A stretch of 64,000 nt of DNA, from assembly GCF_004331345.1 (NCBI RefSeq), contig NZ_SJJZ01000001.1, positions 124,001 to 188,000 on the forward strand. Reading direction: 5' to 3'. The notes beneath the pieces are model-generated. The model searched no databases and had not been told where the DNA came from. It saw only the letters and a list, made by a program, of their open reading frames with translations. Each line of letters starts with the position of its first letter. Positions within the stretch are counted from its first letter, which is position 1. Positions 17,645-25,560 of this stretch are shown piece by piece. The DNA comes from Kribbella soli. Its GTDB lineage: Bacteria > Actinomycetota > Actinomycetes > Propionibacteriales > Kribbellaceae. Made by a program: the position numbers and the translations under genes.

Positions 17645-17688
17645 ACACATGGCACCGGGCAGACCGGTGCCCGGTCTTGGAGGACTAG

Positions 17689-18591
17689 ATGTCTGTCCTG
17701 CGGAGGACGCTGGTGCTGTCCGGCGTCCTGGTTCTCGCAGCCGCCGGGTGCGGCTCGAACACTCTCGAAGGTAGTACGCCCAGTTCGTCGTCGAGCGCCT
17801 CCTCCAGCGCACCGGCGAGCAGTGGTCCGGACCTCAGCGGTTCGCTGCCGGCGAAGATCAAGTCGGCCGGCAAGATCGTCGTCGGCGTCGACGCGACGTA
17901 CCGGCCGAACGAGTTCCTGCAGGGCGGGAAGACCGTGGTCGGCATGGACGTCGACCTGTTCAACGCGGTGGCGCAGAAGTTCGGCGTCACGGTCGACTGG
18001 CAGCCGGCCGGCTTCGACACCATCATCACCGGTGTGCAGAGCGGCAAGTACGACGTCGGCGTCTCGTCGTTCACGATCAACGACAAGCGCAAGCAGCAGG
18101 TCAACATGGTCAGCTACTTCAGCGCCGGCACGCTGTGGGCGACCGCGAAGGGCAACCCGAAGGCCGTCAAGGCCGACGACGCGTGCGGCAAGACGGTCGC
18201 GGTGCAGAAGGGTACGACGCAGCTCGAGGACGACATCCCGAAGCGGCAGGCCGCGTGCAAGACGGCCGGCAAGCCGGAGATCAAGCTGGTGGTGCGGGAG
18301 AAGCAGGACCAGGCGACCGCGGACCTCGTCGCCGGCAAGGCCGACGCGATGCTGGCCGACTCCCCCGTCGTGCTGGACGCGATCAAGCAGACCAACGGGC
18401 AGCTCGAGCAGCTCGGCGAGATCTACGACGCAGCGCCGTACGGGTACGTGATCCCGAAGGCCGAGACCCAGTTCGCGCAGGGGATCGTGCAGGCCCTGCA
18501 GGCGCTGAACACCGAAGGCACGTACAAGAGCACGCTGCAGAAGTGGAACAACGACTCGGGCGCGATCACCGACTTCGCCGTCAACCCGTGA
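17689..18591 (+). CDS. Polar amino acid ABC transporter substrate-binding lipoprotein (cassette 2)
   Basis: The 300-residue protein has a signal peptide with lipobox LAAAGC (Cys21), a Ser/Ala/Pro-rich tether (about 25-48) and a type-3 solute-binding fold (KIVVGVDATYRPNEFL, VVGMDVDLFNAVAQKFGV, GKTVAVQKGTTQ). It delivers an amino acid to the permease encoded downstream. GGAGGA lies before the ATG at 17689. It differs enough from the cassette 1 protein to suggest another ligand. An 86-base repeat-like segment separates it from the permease. Confidence 0.92.
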   Translation: MSVLRRTLVLSGVLVLAAAGCGSNTLEGSTPSSSSSASSSAPASSGPDLSGSLPAKIKSAGKIVVGVDATYRPNEFLQGGKTVVGMDVDLFNAVAQKFGVTVDWQPAGFDTIITGVQSGKYDVGVSSFTINDKRKQQVNMVSYFSAGTLWATAKGNPKAVKADDACGKTVAVQKGTTQLEDDIPKRQAACKTAGKPEIKLVVREKQDQATADLVAGKADAMLADSPVVLDAIKQTNGQLEQLGEIYDAAPYGYVIPKAETQFAQGIVQALQALNTEGTYKSTLQKWNNDSGAITDFAVNP

Positions 18592-18677
18592 GTCGTCATG
18601 AGTGAGCGAAGCGAACTCATCAGACAGCACAGCCCATCTCGTGTCTCATCCGCGCCCGGAGCGAAGCGAGGACGTGG
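18592..18677 (+). repeat. Operon-junction repeat, copy 1
   Basis: This segment fills the gap between two genes of one operon. It contains ATGAGT-GAGCGAAGCGA-ACTCAT (an inverted repeat) and later GCGCCCGGAGCGAAGCGAGG. A segment of the same layout (GAGCGAGCGTAGCGAGCGAA, then GCGCCGGAGC) fills the junction at 20911-20989. Both end immediately before the next start codon. Confidence 0.5.
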
Positions 18678-19640
18678 ATGAGCACTGAGGCTGAGGCCCG
18701 GCCGGCGGACGCGGCGCCCGAGCGGCCGGGTGCGATCAACGCCGTACCGGTGCGGCATCCCGGTCGCTGGGTGGCGATCGTGGTGATCGTCGTCCTGGTA
18801 GCGATGCTGGTGCACCTGCTGGTGACCAACAAGGCGTTCGACTGGAAGTTCGTCTTCGAGGCGATGAACCAGCAGCCGGTGATCAACGGGTTCCTCAAAG
18901 GCACCCTGCTGGTCACCGTGCTGTCGATGATCGTCGGCGTCGGCGGCGGTGTGCTGCTGGCCGTGATGCGGCTGTCGGACAACCCGATCCTGTCCGGGGT
19001 GGCGTGGGTGTTCACCTGGTTCTTCCGGAGCATCCCGCGCTACATCCTGCTGTTCACGATGGGCACGCTGGGGATCCTGTTCCCGCAGGGCATCGCGTTC
19101 GGGGTGCCGTTCGACTGGAAGATCATCGACTGGCTCGGGATGTCCGGGGACTGGCGGTTCTTCACCCTGGACGCGAACCAGGTGTTCACCGGGCTCGTCG
19201 CCGGTGTCATCGGGCTCGGGCTGTCCGAGGCGGCGTACATGGCCGAGATCGCCCGGGCCGGGATCATGAGCGTGGATCCGGGCCAGGCCGAGGCCGCGGA
19301 GGCGCTCGGGATGAGCCGCGGCAAGGTGATGCGCCGGGTGGTGCTGCCGCAGGCGATGCGGGTGATCGTGCCGCCGACCGGCAACGAGACGATCGCGATG
19401 CTGAAGGACACCTCGCTGCTGCTCGCGGTCCCGGTGATCGGCGAGCTGTTCTACCAATTGCAGTCGATCGGCAGCAACTTCTACAAGACGTTCCCGATCG
19501 CGGTCGCCGCGACGCTGTTCTACCTGCTCGCGACGAGCGTGCTGATGGTCGGGCAGTACTTCCTCGAGCGGCACTTCGGTCGCGGCTTCGGGAACAAGGC
19601 CCCGCGGGCCGCCCGCCCGGCCGGCGCAGGAGGTGCGTGA
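18678..19640 (+). CDS. Polar amino acid ABC transporter permease (cassette 2)
   Basis: The 320-residue inner-membrane permease has an acidic/Pro-rich N-terminus and about six hydrophobic helices. The EAA loop is [23 protein letters not shown], the docking site for the ATPase. It is longer than the cassette 1 permease because of an inserted loop ([16 protein letters not shown]). The ATG at 18678 directly follows the junction repeat. Its stop overlaps the ATPase ATG by one base (TGATG). Confidence 0.92.
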   Translation: MSTEAEARPADAAPERPGAINAVPVRHPGRWVAIVVIVVLVAMLVHLLVTNKAFDWKFVFEAMNQQPVINGFLKGTLLVTVLSMIVGVGGGVLLAVMRLSDNPILSGVAWVFTWFFRSIPRYILLFTMGTLGILFPQGIAFGVPFDWKIIDWLGMSGDWRFFTLDANQVFTGLVAGVIGLGLSEAAYMAEIARAGIMSVDPGQAEAAEALGMSRGKVMRRVVLPQAMRVIVPPTGNETIAMLKDTSLLLAVPVIGELFYQLQSIGSNFYKTFPIAVAATLFYLLATSVLMVGQYFLERHFGRGFGNKAPRAARPAGAGGA

Positions 19641-20416
19641 TGCCACTCGTTCATGCGGTGAACGTGACGAAGTCCTTCCACCACAACGAGGTGCTGAAGG
19701 GGATCGACCTGGACGTCGACCGCGGCCAGGTGGTGTGTCTGCTCGGTCCGTCCGGTTCCGGCAAGACGACCTTCCTGCGGTGCATCAACCAGCTCGAGAC
19801 GATCGACGGCGGCCGGATCTGGGTCGACGACGAGCTGATGGGGTACGCCGACCGCGACGGGAAGCTGTACCGGCTGAAGAACAAGGAGATCGCGGCGCAG
19901 CGGCGTGAGATCGGGATGGTGTTCCAGCGGTTCAACCTGTTCCCGCACAAGACCGCACTGGAGAACATCGTCGAGGCGCCCACCCAGGTCAAGGGTGAGC
20001 CGCGCAAGACTGCCCGGGAGCGGGCGATGAAGCTGCTCGACCGCGTCGGCCTCGCGGACCGGTGCAACGCCTACCCCGCCCAGCTGTCCGGCGGCCAGCA
20101 GCAGCGGGTGGCGATCGCGCGGGCCCTGGCGATGCAGCCCAAGCTGATGCTGTTCGACGAGCCGACGTCCGCCCTCGACCCCGAACTCGTCGGTGAGGTG
20201 CTCGCGGTGATGCGCGAGCTCGCCCTGGACGGGATGACGATGATCGTGGTGACGCACGAGATGTCGTTCGCGCGGGAGGTCGCGGACACGGTCGTGTTCA
20301 TGGACGGCGGCGTCGTGGTCGAGGCAGGCCCGCCGAAGGACGTGATCAGCAACCCGCAACACTCCCGGACCCAGGCATTCCTCTCCCGCCTGCGCTCGGA
20401 GCACGAACACCCGTAG
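19640..20416 (+). CDS. Polar amino acid ABC transporter ATPase (cassette 2)
   Basis: The 258-residue ATPase has Walker [10 protein letters not shown] near 34-42, signature [17 protein letters not shown], Walker [15 protein letters not shown] and THEM switch. Compared with the cassette 1 ATPase it has an insertion of about 15 residues ([19 protein letters not shown] region), typical of a subgroup of GlnQ-like proteins. It energises uptake by the cassette 2 permease and ends the operon. Confidence 0.95.
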   Translation: MPLVHAVNVTKSFHHNEVLKGIDLDVDRGQVVCLLGPSGSGKTTFLRCINQLETIDGGRIWVDDELMGYADRDGKLYRLKNKEIAAQRREIGMVFQRFNLFPHKTALENIVEAPTQVKGEPRKTARERAMKLLDRVGLADRCNAYPAQLSGGQQQRVAIARALAMQPKLMLFDEPTSALDPELVGEVLAVMRELALDGMTMIVVTHEMSFAREVADTVVFMDGGVVVEAGPPKDVISNPQHSRTQAFLSRLRSEHEHP

Positions 20417-20520
20417 ACACCCTCTGAAAGTTCTTTCCCTCGGTCGGCCCGTTCGCCGTGCATCAAGCTCGTTGAGGTTGGATGATGTACGGCGTGGTGG
20501 GTCGATACGAGGGAGACGAT

Positions 20521-20913
20521 GTGAGCAGCACGGGACGAGCCGCTGAGGTCCGCCTGAGTATCCCGGCGGACAGTGCCTACATCGCCGTACCGCGGTCGGT
20601 GGTCGGAAACCTCGCGGCCCGGAACGACTTCACGCTGGACGCCATCGACGACCTGCGGATCGCGGTCGACGAGGCGTGCGCGCTGTTGCTGCCGCAGTCC
20701 GCCGACGGGGTGCTGGAGTGCGTCTTCGAGATCGCGCCGCCGCAGTTGACGGTGCGGACGAGTGCCGTCGTACCCAACGGCTGGCAGCCCGACACCACCT
20801 CGTTCGGCTGGACGGTGCTGACCGCGCTGGTGGAGACGGCCGCCGCCGAGACCGTCGACGGCCGGCTGACCATCACCGTGACGGCCACCGCGACCGCCAC
20901 GGAGAGCCTGTGA
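20521..20913 (+). CDS. RsbW-type anti-sigma factor, ATPase motifs degenerate
   Basis: The 130-residue protein aligns with the anti-sigma factors of SigB/SigF-type sigma factors: an N-terminal SIPADSAYIAVPRSVVGNL segment and the N-box region IDDLRIAVDEACALLL. The N-box Asn that coordinates magnesium in kinases (EACAN) is replaced by Leu and no DxGxG box is visible, as in mycobacterial UsfX-like proteins. Kinase activity is therefore doubtful. The GTG at 20521 has GGGAG upstream. It precedes its likely partner sigma factor, separated by a 76-base junction repeat. Confidence 0.82.
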   Translation: MSSTGRAAEVRLSIPADSAYIAVPRSVVGNLAARNDFTLDAIDDLRIAVDEACALLLPQSADGVLECVFEIAPPQLTVRTSAVVPNGWQPDTTSFGWTVLTALVETAAAETVDGRLTITVTATATATESL

Positions 20914-20989
20914 GCGAGCGTAGCGAGCGAACGATGAGCAGAGCACGGTTGTCTGTCGCGCCGGAGCCGAGCGCCAGCGAGGCGGAGGC
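20911..20989 (+). repeat. Operon-junction repeat, copy 2
   Basis: The segment between anti-sigma and sigma genes starts with GAGCGAGCGTAGCGAGCGAA and contains GCGCCGGAGC followed by AGCGCCAGCGAGGCGGAGG. The layout parallels 18592-18677. Here its end (GGCGGAGGC) provides the Shine-Dalgarno for the sigma factor GTG. Confidence 0.5.
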
Positions 20990-21778
20990 GTGACGGACGA
21001 GAGCGGCCTGGAAACCCAGGAGTCCCCGGACCTGCGTACCCGGACGGCCGCGTTCTTCCGGCAGATGGCGGCCGGTCCGGAGGATCCGGGGTACGCCGGG
21101 GCGCGCGAGGGCCTGGTCGCGCTGCACATGCCGCTGGTGGAGCACCTGGCGCGCCGGTTCCGCAACCGGGGCGAGCCGTACGACGACCTGGTGCAGGTCG
21201 CCACGATCGGACTGATCAAGGCGATCGACCGGTTCGACTCGGACCGTGGCGTCGAGTTCTCGACGTACGCGACGCCGACGATCCTCGGCGAGATCAAGCG
21301 GTACTTCCGGGACAAGGGATGGGCGATCCGGGTGCCGCGGCGGCTGCAGGAGCTGCGGTTGTCGCTGACCGCGGCGACCGCGGAGCTGACCCAGGAGCTC
21401 GGCCGGGCGCCGACGGTGGCGGAACTGTCGGAGCGGCTCGGCCTCTCACCGGATCTGGTGATCGAGGGCCTGGAGTCCGCGAACGCTTACAACACCTTGT
21501 CCTTGGACGCTCCCGATCAGAACGAGACGGACGCGACCACGGTCCTGGACGGCCTCGGGGGCGAGGACGAGGCGCTGGAGAGTGTGGAGTACCGGGAGTC
21601 GCTGAAACCGCTGCTGGCACAGCTCGACACCCGGGAGAAGCGGATCCTGACGCTGCGGTTCTTCCGCGGGATGACGCAGTCCCAGATCGCCGAGGAGATC
21701 GGGATCTCGCAGATGCACGTCTCCCGGCTGCTCGCCCGGACGCTGACCGAACTCCGGGCCGGCCTGCTCAAGGAGTAG
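20990..21778 (+). CDS. SigB/SigF-type (group 3) RNA polymerase sigma factor
   Basis: The 262-residue sigma factor has region 2 (YDDLVQVATIGLIKAIDRFD and GVEFSTYATPTILGEIKRYFRDK), region 3 (ELTQELGRAPTVAELSERLG) and region 4 (LDTREKRILTLRFFRGMTQSQIAEEIGISQMHVSRLL). It lacks region 1.1 and belongs to the stress-response SigB/SigF group. The upstream RsbW-like protein should hold it inactive. The GTG at 20990 has GGAGG nearby. It sits near whiB1, as the sigH locus does beside wblE in Streptomyces. Target promoters would have GTTT...GGGTAT-like boxes, which I did not find in this window. Confidence 0.95.
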   Translation: MTDESGLETQESPDLRTRTAAFFRQMAAGPEDPGYAGAREGLVALHMPLVEHLARRFRNRGEPYDDLVQVATIGLIKAIDRFDSDRGVEFSTYATPTILGEIKRYFRDKGWAIRVPRRLQELRLSLTAATAELTQELGRAPTVAELSERLGLSPDLVIEGLESANAYNTLSLDAPDQNETDATTVLDGLGGEDEALESVEYRESLKPLLAQLDTREKRILTLRFFRGMTQSQIAEEIGISQMHVSRLLARTLTELRAGLLKE

Positions 21779-21783
21779 TGCTC

Positions 21784-22194
21784 CTAGAGCACCGGGTGAT
21801 CGTTGGAGCCACCAATCAGGGCGTCGGTGGAGGCCTTCTGGAACACGCAGACCAGGATCACGACGGCCAGCACGGCGAGCACGACCGCGATCGCCTGACC
21901 GCCCCCGTTCCAGACGCTGTAGGCGATCAGGAGCTGGATCAGCTGCGTGAAGACTGTCGGTCCGCGGCTCCAGCGCCGGGCCTTCCACAGGCCCCGCACA
22001 GCAACGAAACCGAGCCCTGCGCCGTACAGGATGAAGAAGCCGCTCGTGGTCAGACCGAGCACCAACCGGGAGCTGTGAATCGTCAAGGCTTCGGTAATTC
22101 CGAGAACGATGAGCACAAGCCCTTCCACAGCGACCACTGCCGCGGCTAATTTGAGCGGTCTCGGGACGGCGGCAACTGGGGAGTCGGTCGGCAC
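21784..22194 (-). CDS. Conserved four-helix membrane protein
   Basis: The 136-residue protein has four hydrophobic helices (about 14-35, 45-70, 80-96, 100-118) and short loops. It resembles small integral membrane proteins often annotated near whiB1 in actinobacteria. No catalytic motif is seen. It is convergent with the sigma factor gene, with a 5-base gap. Confidence 0.75.
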   Translation of the reverse strand: MPTDSPVAAVPRPLKLAAAVVAVEGLVLIVLGITEALTIHSSRLVLGLTTSGFFILYGAGLGFVAVRGLWKARRWSRGPTVFTQLIQLLIAYSVWNGGGQAIAVVLAVLAVVILVCVFQKASTDALIGGSNDHPVL

Positions 22195-22462
22195 TTCGCC
22201 AGCTTAGTGCCCGGCTCGGTACACGGTCCCCGAGAGGTTCGCCAACCCCAGCCCCACAGGGATTTGAGGTTGTGCGTAACCAAAAGAAGGTTGCAACGGT
22301 TACTTGCAGTGAACGGGTGCTTGCGGAAGGGCCGCTCCGTCCGATAACCGGATGGAGAGAACCGCCGCGCTCCAGTTCGAAGTGTTAAGGAAGCGTTGTG
22401 ATCGGATCGACAACTGCATAACCCTTGTTTCGATCCCCCAAGATTGGGAACATGGACTCGTT

Positions 22463-22478
22463 CGTGAATGCGTTCACA
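22463..22478 (+). promoter_or_regulatory. CRP-like site upstream of whiB1; 22195-22592 gap
   Basis: CGTGAATGCGTTCACA matches the CRP consensus TGTGA-N6-TCACA except for the first base. It is centred about 122 bases before the whiB1 ATG. In Mycobacterium tuberculosis whiB1 is directly controlled by CRP, so a conserved site is credible. TACAGC and TACAGA boxes lie 45-65 bases downstream. The remainder of the 398-base gap holds GTAACC/GGTTAC inverted repeats near 22274-22302 and no gene. Confidence 0.6.
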
Positions 22479-22592
22479 ACGGACGCGGCACCAAACCCCC
22501 CGTGCTACACGAACCGACGAGTACAGCACCGCTGTTCGGGTACAGACCTGACCCGCAGCATACGTCAACTACTGAGAGAGATGGGATCCGCC

Positions 22593-22844
22593 ATGGATTG
22601 GCGCCACCGGGCCGTATGCCTCGACGAGGACCCGGAACTGTTCTTCCCCATCGGCAACACCGGGCCTGCGATCATGCAGATCGAAGAGGCCAAGCAGGTG
22701 TGCCGACGCTGTGACGTGCGTGAGCAGTGCCTGGCGTGGGCTCTCGAAGCCGGCCAGGACCACGGTGTCTGGGGCGGTCTGAGCGAGGACGAGCGTCGCG
22801 CTCTCAAGCGCCGCAACGCCCGCCAGCGCATCCGCACCGCCTGA
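22593..22844 (+). CDS. whiB1: WhiB1, iron-sulfur transcription factor
   Basis: The 83-residue protein has cysteines at 9, 37, 40 and 46, exactly the positions of the [4Fe-4S] ligands of mycobacterial WhiB1, and the GVWGGLSEDERRALKRRNAR turn and basic tail. WhiB1 binds the primary sigma factor and responds to nitric oxide through its cluster. The ATG at 22593 gives the family N-terminus MDWRH; an ATG 12 bases upstream is possible. It is convergent with pdtaS, the same neighbour as in M. tuberculosis, and is followed by a strong terminator. Confidence 0.97.
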   Translation: MDWRHRAVCLDEDPELFFPIGNTGPAIMQIEEAKQVCRRCDVREQCLAWALEAGQDHGVWGGLSEDERRALKRRNARQRIRTA

Positions 22845-22860
22845 GCAAGTCCTCCTTCGA

Positions 22861-22893
22861 GGCCCCGCGGAGACCCGCGGGGCCTTTGTGTTT
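22861..22893 (+). terminator. Rho-independent terminator of whiB1
   Basis: GGCCCCGCGG (22861-22870) and CCGCGGGGCC (22875-22884) form a perfect 10-bp stem with an AGAC loop, followed by TTTGTGTTT. It lies 16 bases after the stop codon. Confidence 0.88.
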
Positions 22894-22916
22894 CCAGTCC
22901 AACCACCAGCCCCCTC

Positions 22917-23033
22917 CCCCATTTCCCTGGCAGACCAACCAATTTGCCTGGCTGGCCAGCGAAATCCGGGGTTCCACACCCGTATCAAGGGTCAGGAACC
23001 CCGCATTTGCCTGGCTCACCCAGCAAATGCGGG
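22917..23033 (+). repeat. Structured intergenic repeat, copy B
   Basis: This 117-base unit matches copy A (13366-13481, opposite strand) at 84 of 116 positions without gaps. It has a hairpin CGGGGTTCC/GGAACCCCG with inner ACCC/GGGT, and GCATTTGC/GCAAATGC at the right end. Several differences from copy A occur on both sides of a stem and keep the pairing. It lies between the convergent whiB1 and pdtaS genes. Confidence 0.75.
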
Positions 23034-23071
23034 TGGGGGAGACGAGGGGAGCGCAGGGCAGGGGAAGCTGG

Positions 23072-24550
23072 TCAGTCCTTCACCGGGATGTCCAGTGTTA
23101 CCTGGGCGCCGGGGTGGCCGTCGTGACGGTTGCCGAACACCAGGGTGCCGTCCAGCTCCCCGATGACGAGGGTGCGGACGATGGACAGGCCCAGATTTCC
23201 GGACAGTTCGGAGTCGAAGTTCGCCGGCAAGCCGGAACCGTCGTCGATCACGTCGATGTGCAGCCGGCCGACCGAGCGTTCGGCGGTGAGCTCGATCGTT
23301 CCGCTCGCCGCTCCCCCGTCCCGGGCCCCGAACGCGTGCTCCACCGAGTTCTGCATCAGTTCGGTCAGCACCATTGCCAGTGGGGTCGCGATCTCCGAGT
23401 CCAGTACGCCGAACGACCCGCTCCGCCGCGTCTCCACCGCGGTCGCCACCGTCGACACGTCGGCGACCATCGCGCCGACCCGGTCCGCGACGTCGTCGAA
23501 GTCCACGTGCTCGTCGAACGACTCCGACAGCGTCTCGTGGACGATCGCGATCGACCCGACCCGCCGTACCGCCTCAGCCAGGGCGACCTGTCCTTCCGGG
23601 ACGGTGATCCTTCGGGCCTGCATCCGGAGTAACGCGGCGACCGTCTGCAAGTTGTTCTTGACGCGATGATGAATCTCCCGGATGGTCGCTTCCTTGGTGA
23701 CCAGCTCCCGTTCCCTGCTGCGCAGCTCTGTCACGTCCCGGAGCAGGATCAGTGCCCCCACGTGCTGTCCGTCGGCCCGGAGCGGGATCGCGCGCAGGAA
23801 CAGCGTGGCGTCGGAGTTCTCGATCTCGATCTCCTTGGCCGCGCGCCCGGTGACCACCGACGCCAGCACGTCGTCGACCTTGTGCCCGGACTGCAGCAGG
23901 TCCGCGGTGACGTCCTTCAGCCGCGAACCGACCAGGTCGGTGACAAGTCCCATCCGGCGGTACGCCGACAACGCGTTCGGGCTCGCGAACGTCACCATCC
24001 CGTGCCGATCGACCCGGATGCAGCCGTCACCGACCCTTGGCGTCGTGGACAGCAGCCGTTCCCCGCCGTACGGGAAGATGCCGTCGGTGATCATCCGGGC
24101 CAGGTCCGTCGCGCTCTGCAGGTACGCGATCTCCAGGCGCGACGGCGTCCGGACTCCGAGGAGGTTGGTGTTCCGCGCGATCACCGCGATCACCCGGGAG
24201 CCTCGGCGTACCGGGATCGTCTCGACCCGGACGGGTACGTCGTCGCGCCATTCCGGGTCGCCCTCACGGCAGATCCGGCCGCCGTCGTACGCCTGGTCCA
24301 GCAGATGGCGGCGGCCGCGCGGGATGAAACTGCCGACGATGTCGTCCAGGTATGCCGTGGGTCCGGTCGTCGGCCGCATCTGCGCACCGGCCCAGAACCC
24401 CAGTCCTTCGGTGTCCGGCAGCCAGAGCACCAGGTCGGCGAACGAGAGGTCGGCCAGCATCTGCCAGTCCGAGACGAGCAGTTGCAGGCGATCCAGGTCG
24501 GCCTGGTCGAGCGTGGTGTGGTTGCGCGCCACATCGGTCAAAGACGGCAC
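23072..24550 (-). CDS. pdtaS: PdtaS-type sensor histidine kinase
   Basis: The 492-residue soluble kinase has a GAF-like N-terminal domain (about 1-150), a PAS domain (about 165-275) and a HisKA_2/HATPase_c kinase core. The phospho-acceptor region is REIHHRVKNNLQTVAALLRMQ (His near 294), the N-box LTELMQNSVEHAF, and the G-box IDDGSGLP. No membrane segment is present. PdtaS phosphorylates PdtaR, an ANTAR RNA-binding regulator, which is not visible in this window. The convergent whiB1-pdtaS order is that of M. tuberculosis. Start: the ATG at 24550 gives the full GAF domain. Confidence 0.93.
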   Translation of the reverse strand: MPSLTDVARNHTTLDQADLDRLQLLVSDWQMLADLSFADLVLWLPDTEGLGFWAGAQMRPTTGPTAYLDDIVGSFIPRGRRHLLDQAYDGGRICREGDPEWRDDVPVRVETIPVRRGSRVIAVIARNTNLLGVRTPSRLEIAYLQSATDLARMITDGIFPYGGERLLSTTPRVGDGCIRVDRHGMVTFASPNALSAYRRMGLVTDLVGSRLKDVTADLLQSGHKVDDVLASVVTGRAAKEIEIENSDATLFLRAIPLRADGQHVGALILLRDVTELRSRERELVTKEATIREIHHRVKNNLQTVAALLRMQARRITVPEGQVALAEAVRRVGSIAIVHETLSESFDEHVDFDDVADRVGAMVADVSTVATAVETRRSGSFGVLDSEIATPLAMVLTELMQNSVEHAFGARDGGAASGTIELTAERSVGRLHIDVIDDGSGLPANFDSELSGNLGLSIVRTLVIGELDGTLVFGNRHDGHPGAQVTLDIPVKD

Positions 24551-24654
24551 GACCCGATGCTACCCAGCGCTTATACCAGCGGCTGCGGTGGTCCGCTCGA
24601 CAAGAGGGCGGGTGTAGGTGTTGATTGATCAGGCACAGATGAAAGGATGCTCGG

Positions 24655-25560
24655 GTGGAGTCGACGTACTGGCAGGACGTGATGGCCGCGGACTACGCGG
24701 TACCGCACGACCGTACGCTGACCGAACTCACCGAGGAGCTCGTGCGCGGCCTGGCGAGCACCAACCCGCAGGTTCGCGACGCCCTGGCCTACCCGACGCT
24801 CGCCACCTGGCTGGAGCGCGGGGTGTACGACGACCTGCTGCCGGGGTTCGGTGACGGCCTCTGCGCCGGGCTGAACTACGGGCTCGGTGAGGACGGCACG
24901 GACACGGTCTTCCGGCGCTCGTTCACGGCGCTGACGCTGGCGGAGGTGATCCACCGCGACAACGCCGAGTTCCTGGTGCACGACGAGGTGGTGATGCGCT
25001 GGGGCGACCGGCTGGCGACCTGGCTGCTGCGGGAACGCGACCTGCGCGGGTACGTCGCGGACTGCGGCTGGGCGCATGCCGTTGCCCACGGCGCCGACGC
25101 GATCGGCGCGCTGGCGAGGTCCCGGCACTGCGACGCCGGCGTCCTGCGGGCGCTGCTCGACGTCCTCGCGGACCGGATCGTCAAGGACACGCCGTACCGC
25201 TGGGTGCACGAGGAGCACGACCGGGTCGCGCACGCGGTGATGACGATCCTGCACCGGAACATGCTGACCAGCGACGAGCTCGAGCGCTGGCTGAAGCCGA
25301 TCGCGGCGACCGCGGCCGAGCAGCCGTTGATGCACGAGACGCTGCCGGAGTGGCCGACACCGAACGTGTTCAACGCCCGCGGCGTCCTGCACGTCCTGCT
25401 CAGCCAGCTGGCGATCGGCGTGAAAGGCTTCCCGATCCCCGGCGACGACGACCTGTTCGGACGTCCGATCGAGGCACGCGCCGACCTGCTGCTGATGCTG
25501 ACCGAAGCGGTCCAGTCCTCACAGCCGTACATCTACCGCCCTGCAACAAGTTCGTCCTAA
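24655..25560 (+). CDS. DUF2785 family protein
   Basis: The 301-residue soluble protein is helical and matches DUF2785: RDALAYPTLATWLERG near the N-terminus, RGYVADCGWAHAVAHGADAIGALARS in the middle (the DxGWAHAxAH element) and YRWVHEEHDRVAHAV. The His-rich central part could bind metal but no reaction is known. The GTG at 24655 is used because the helix EYxWQDV starts at once. It overlaps the convergent EEP gene by four bases. Confidence 0.82.
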   Translation: MESTYWQDVMAADYAVPHDRTLTELTEELVRGLASTNPQVRDALAYPTLATWLERGVYDDLLPGFGDGLCAGLNYGLGEDGTDTVFRRSFTALTLAEVIHRDNAEFLVHDEVVMRWGDRLATWLLRERDLRGYVADCGWAHAVAHGADAIGALARSRHCDAGVLRALLDVLADRIVKDTPYRWVHEEHDRVAHAVMTILHRNMLTSDELERWLKPIAATAAEQPLMHETLPEWPTPNVFNARGVLHVLLSQLAIGVKGFPIPGDDDLFGRPIEARADLLLMLTEAVQSSQPYIYRPATSSS

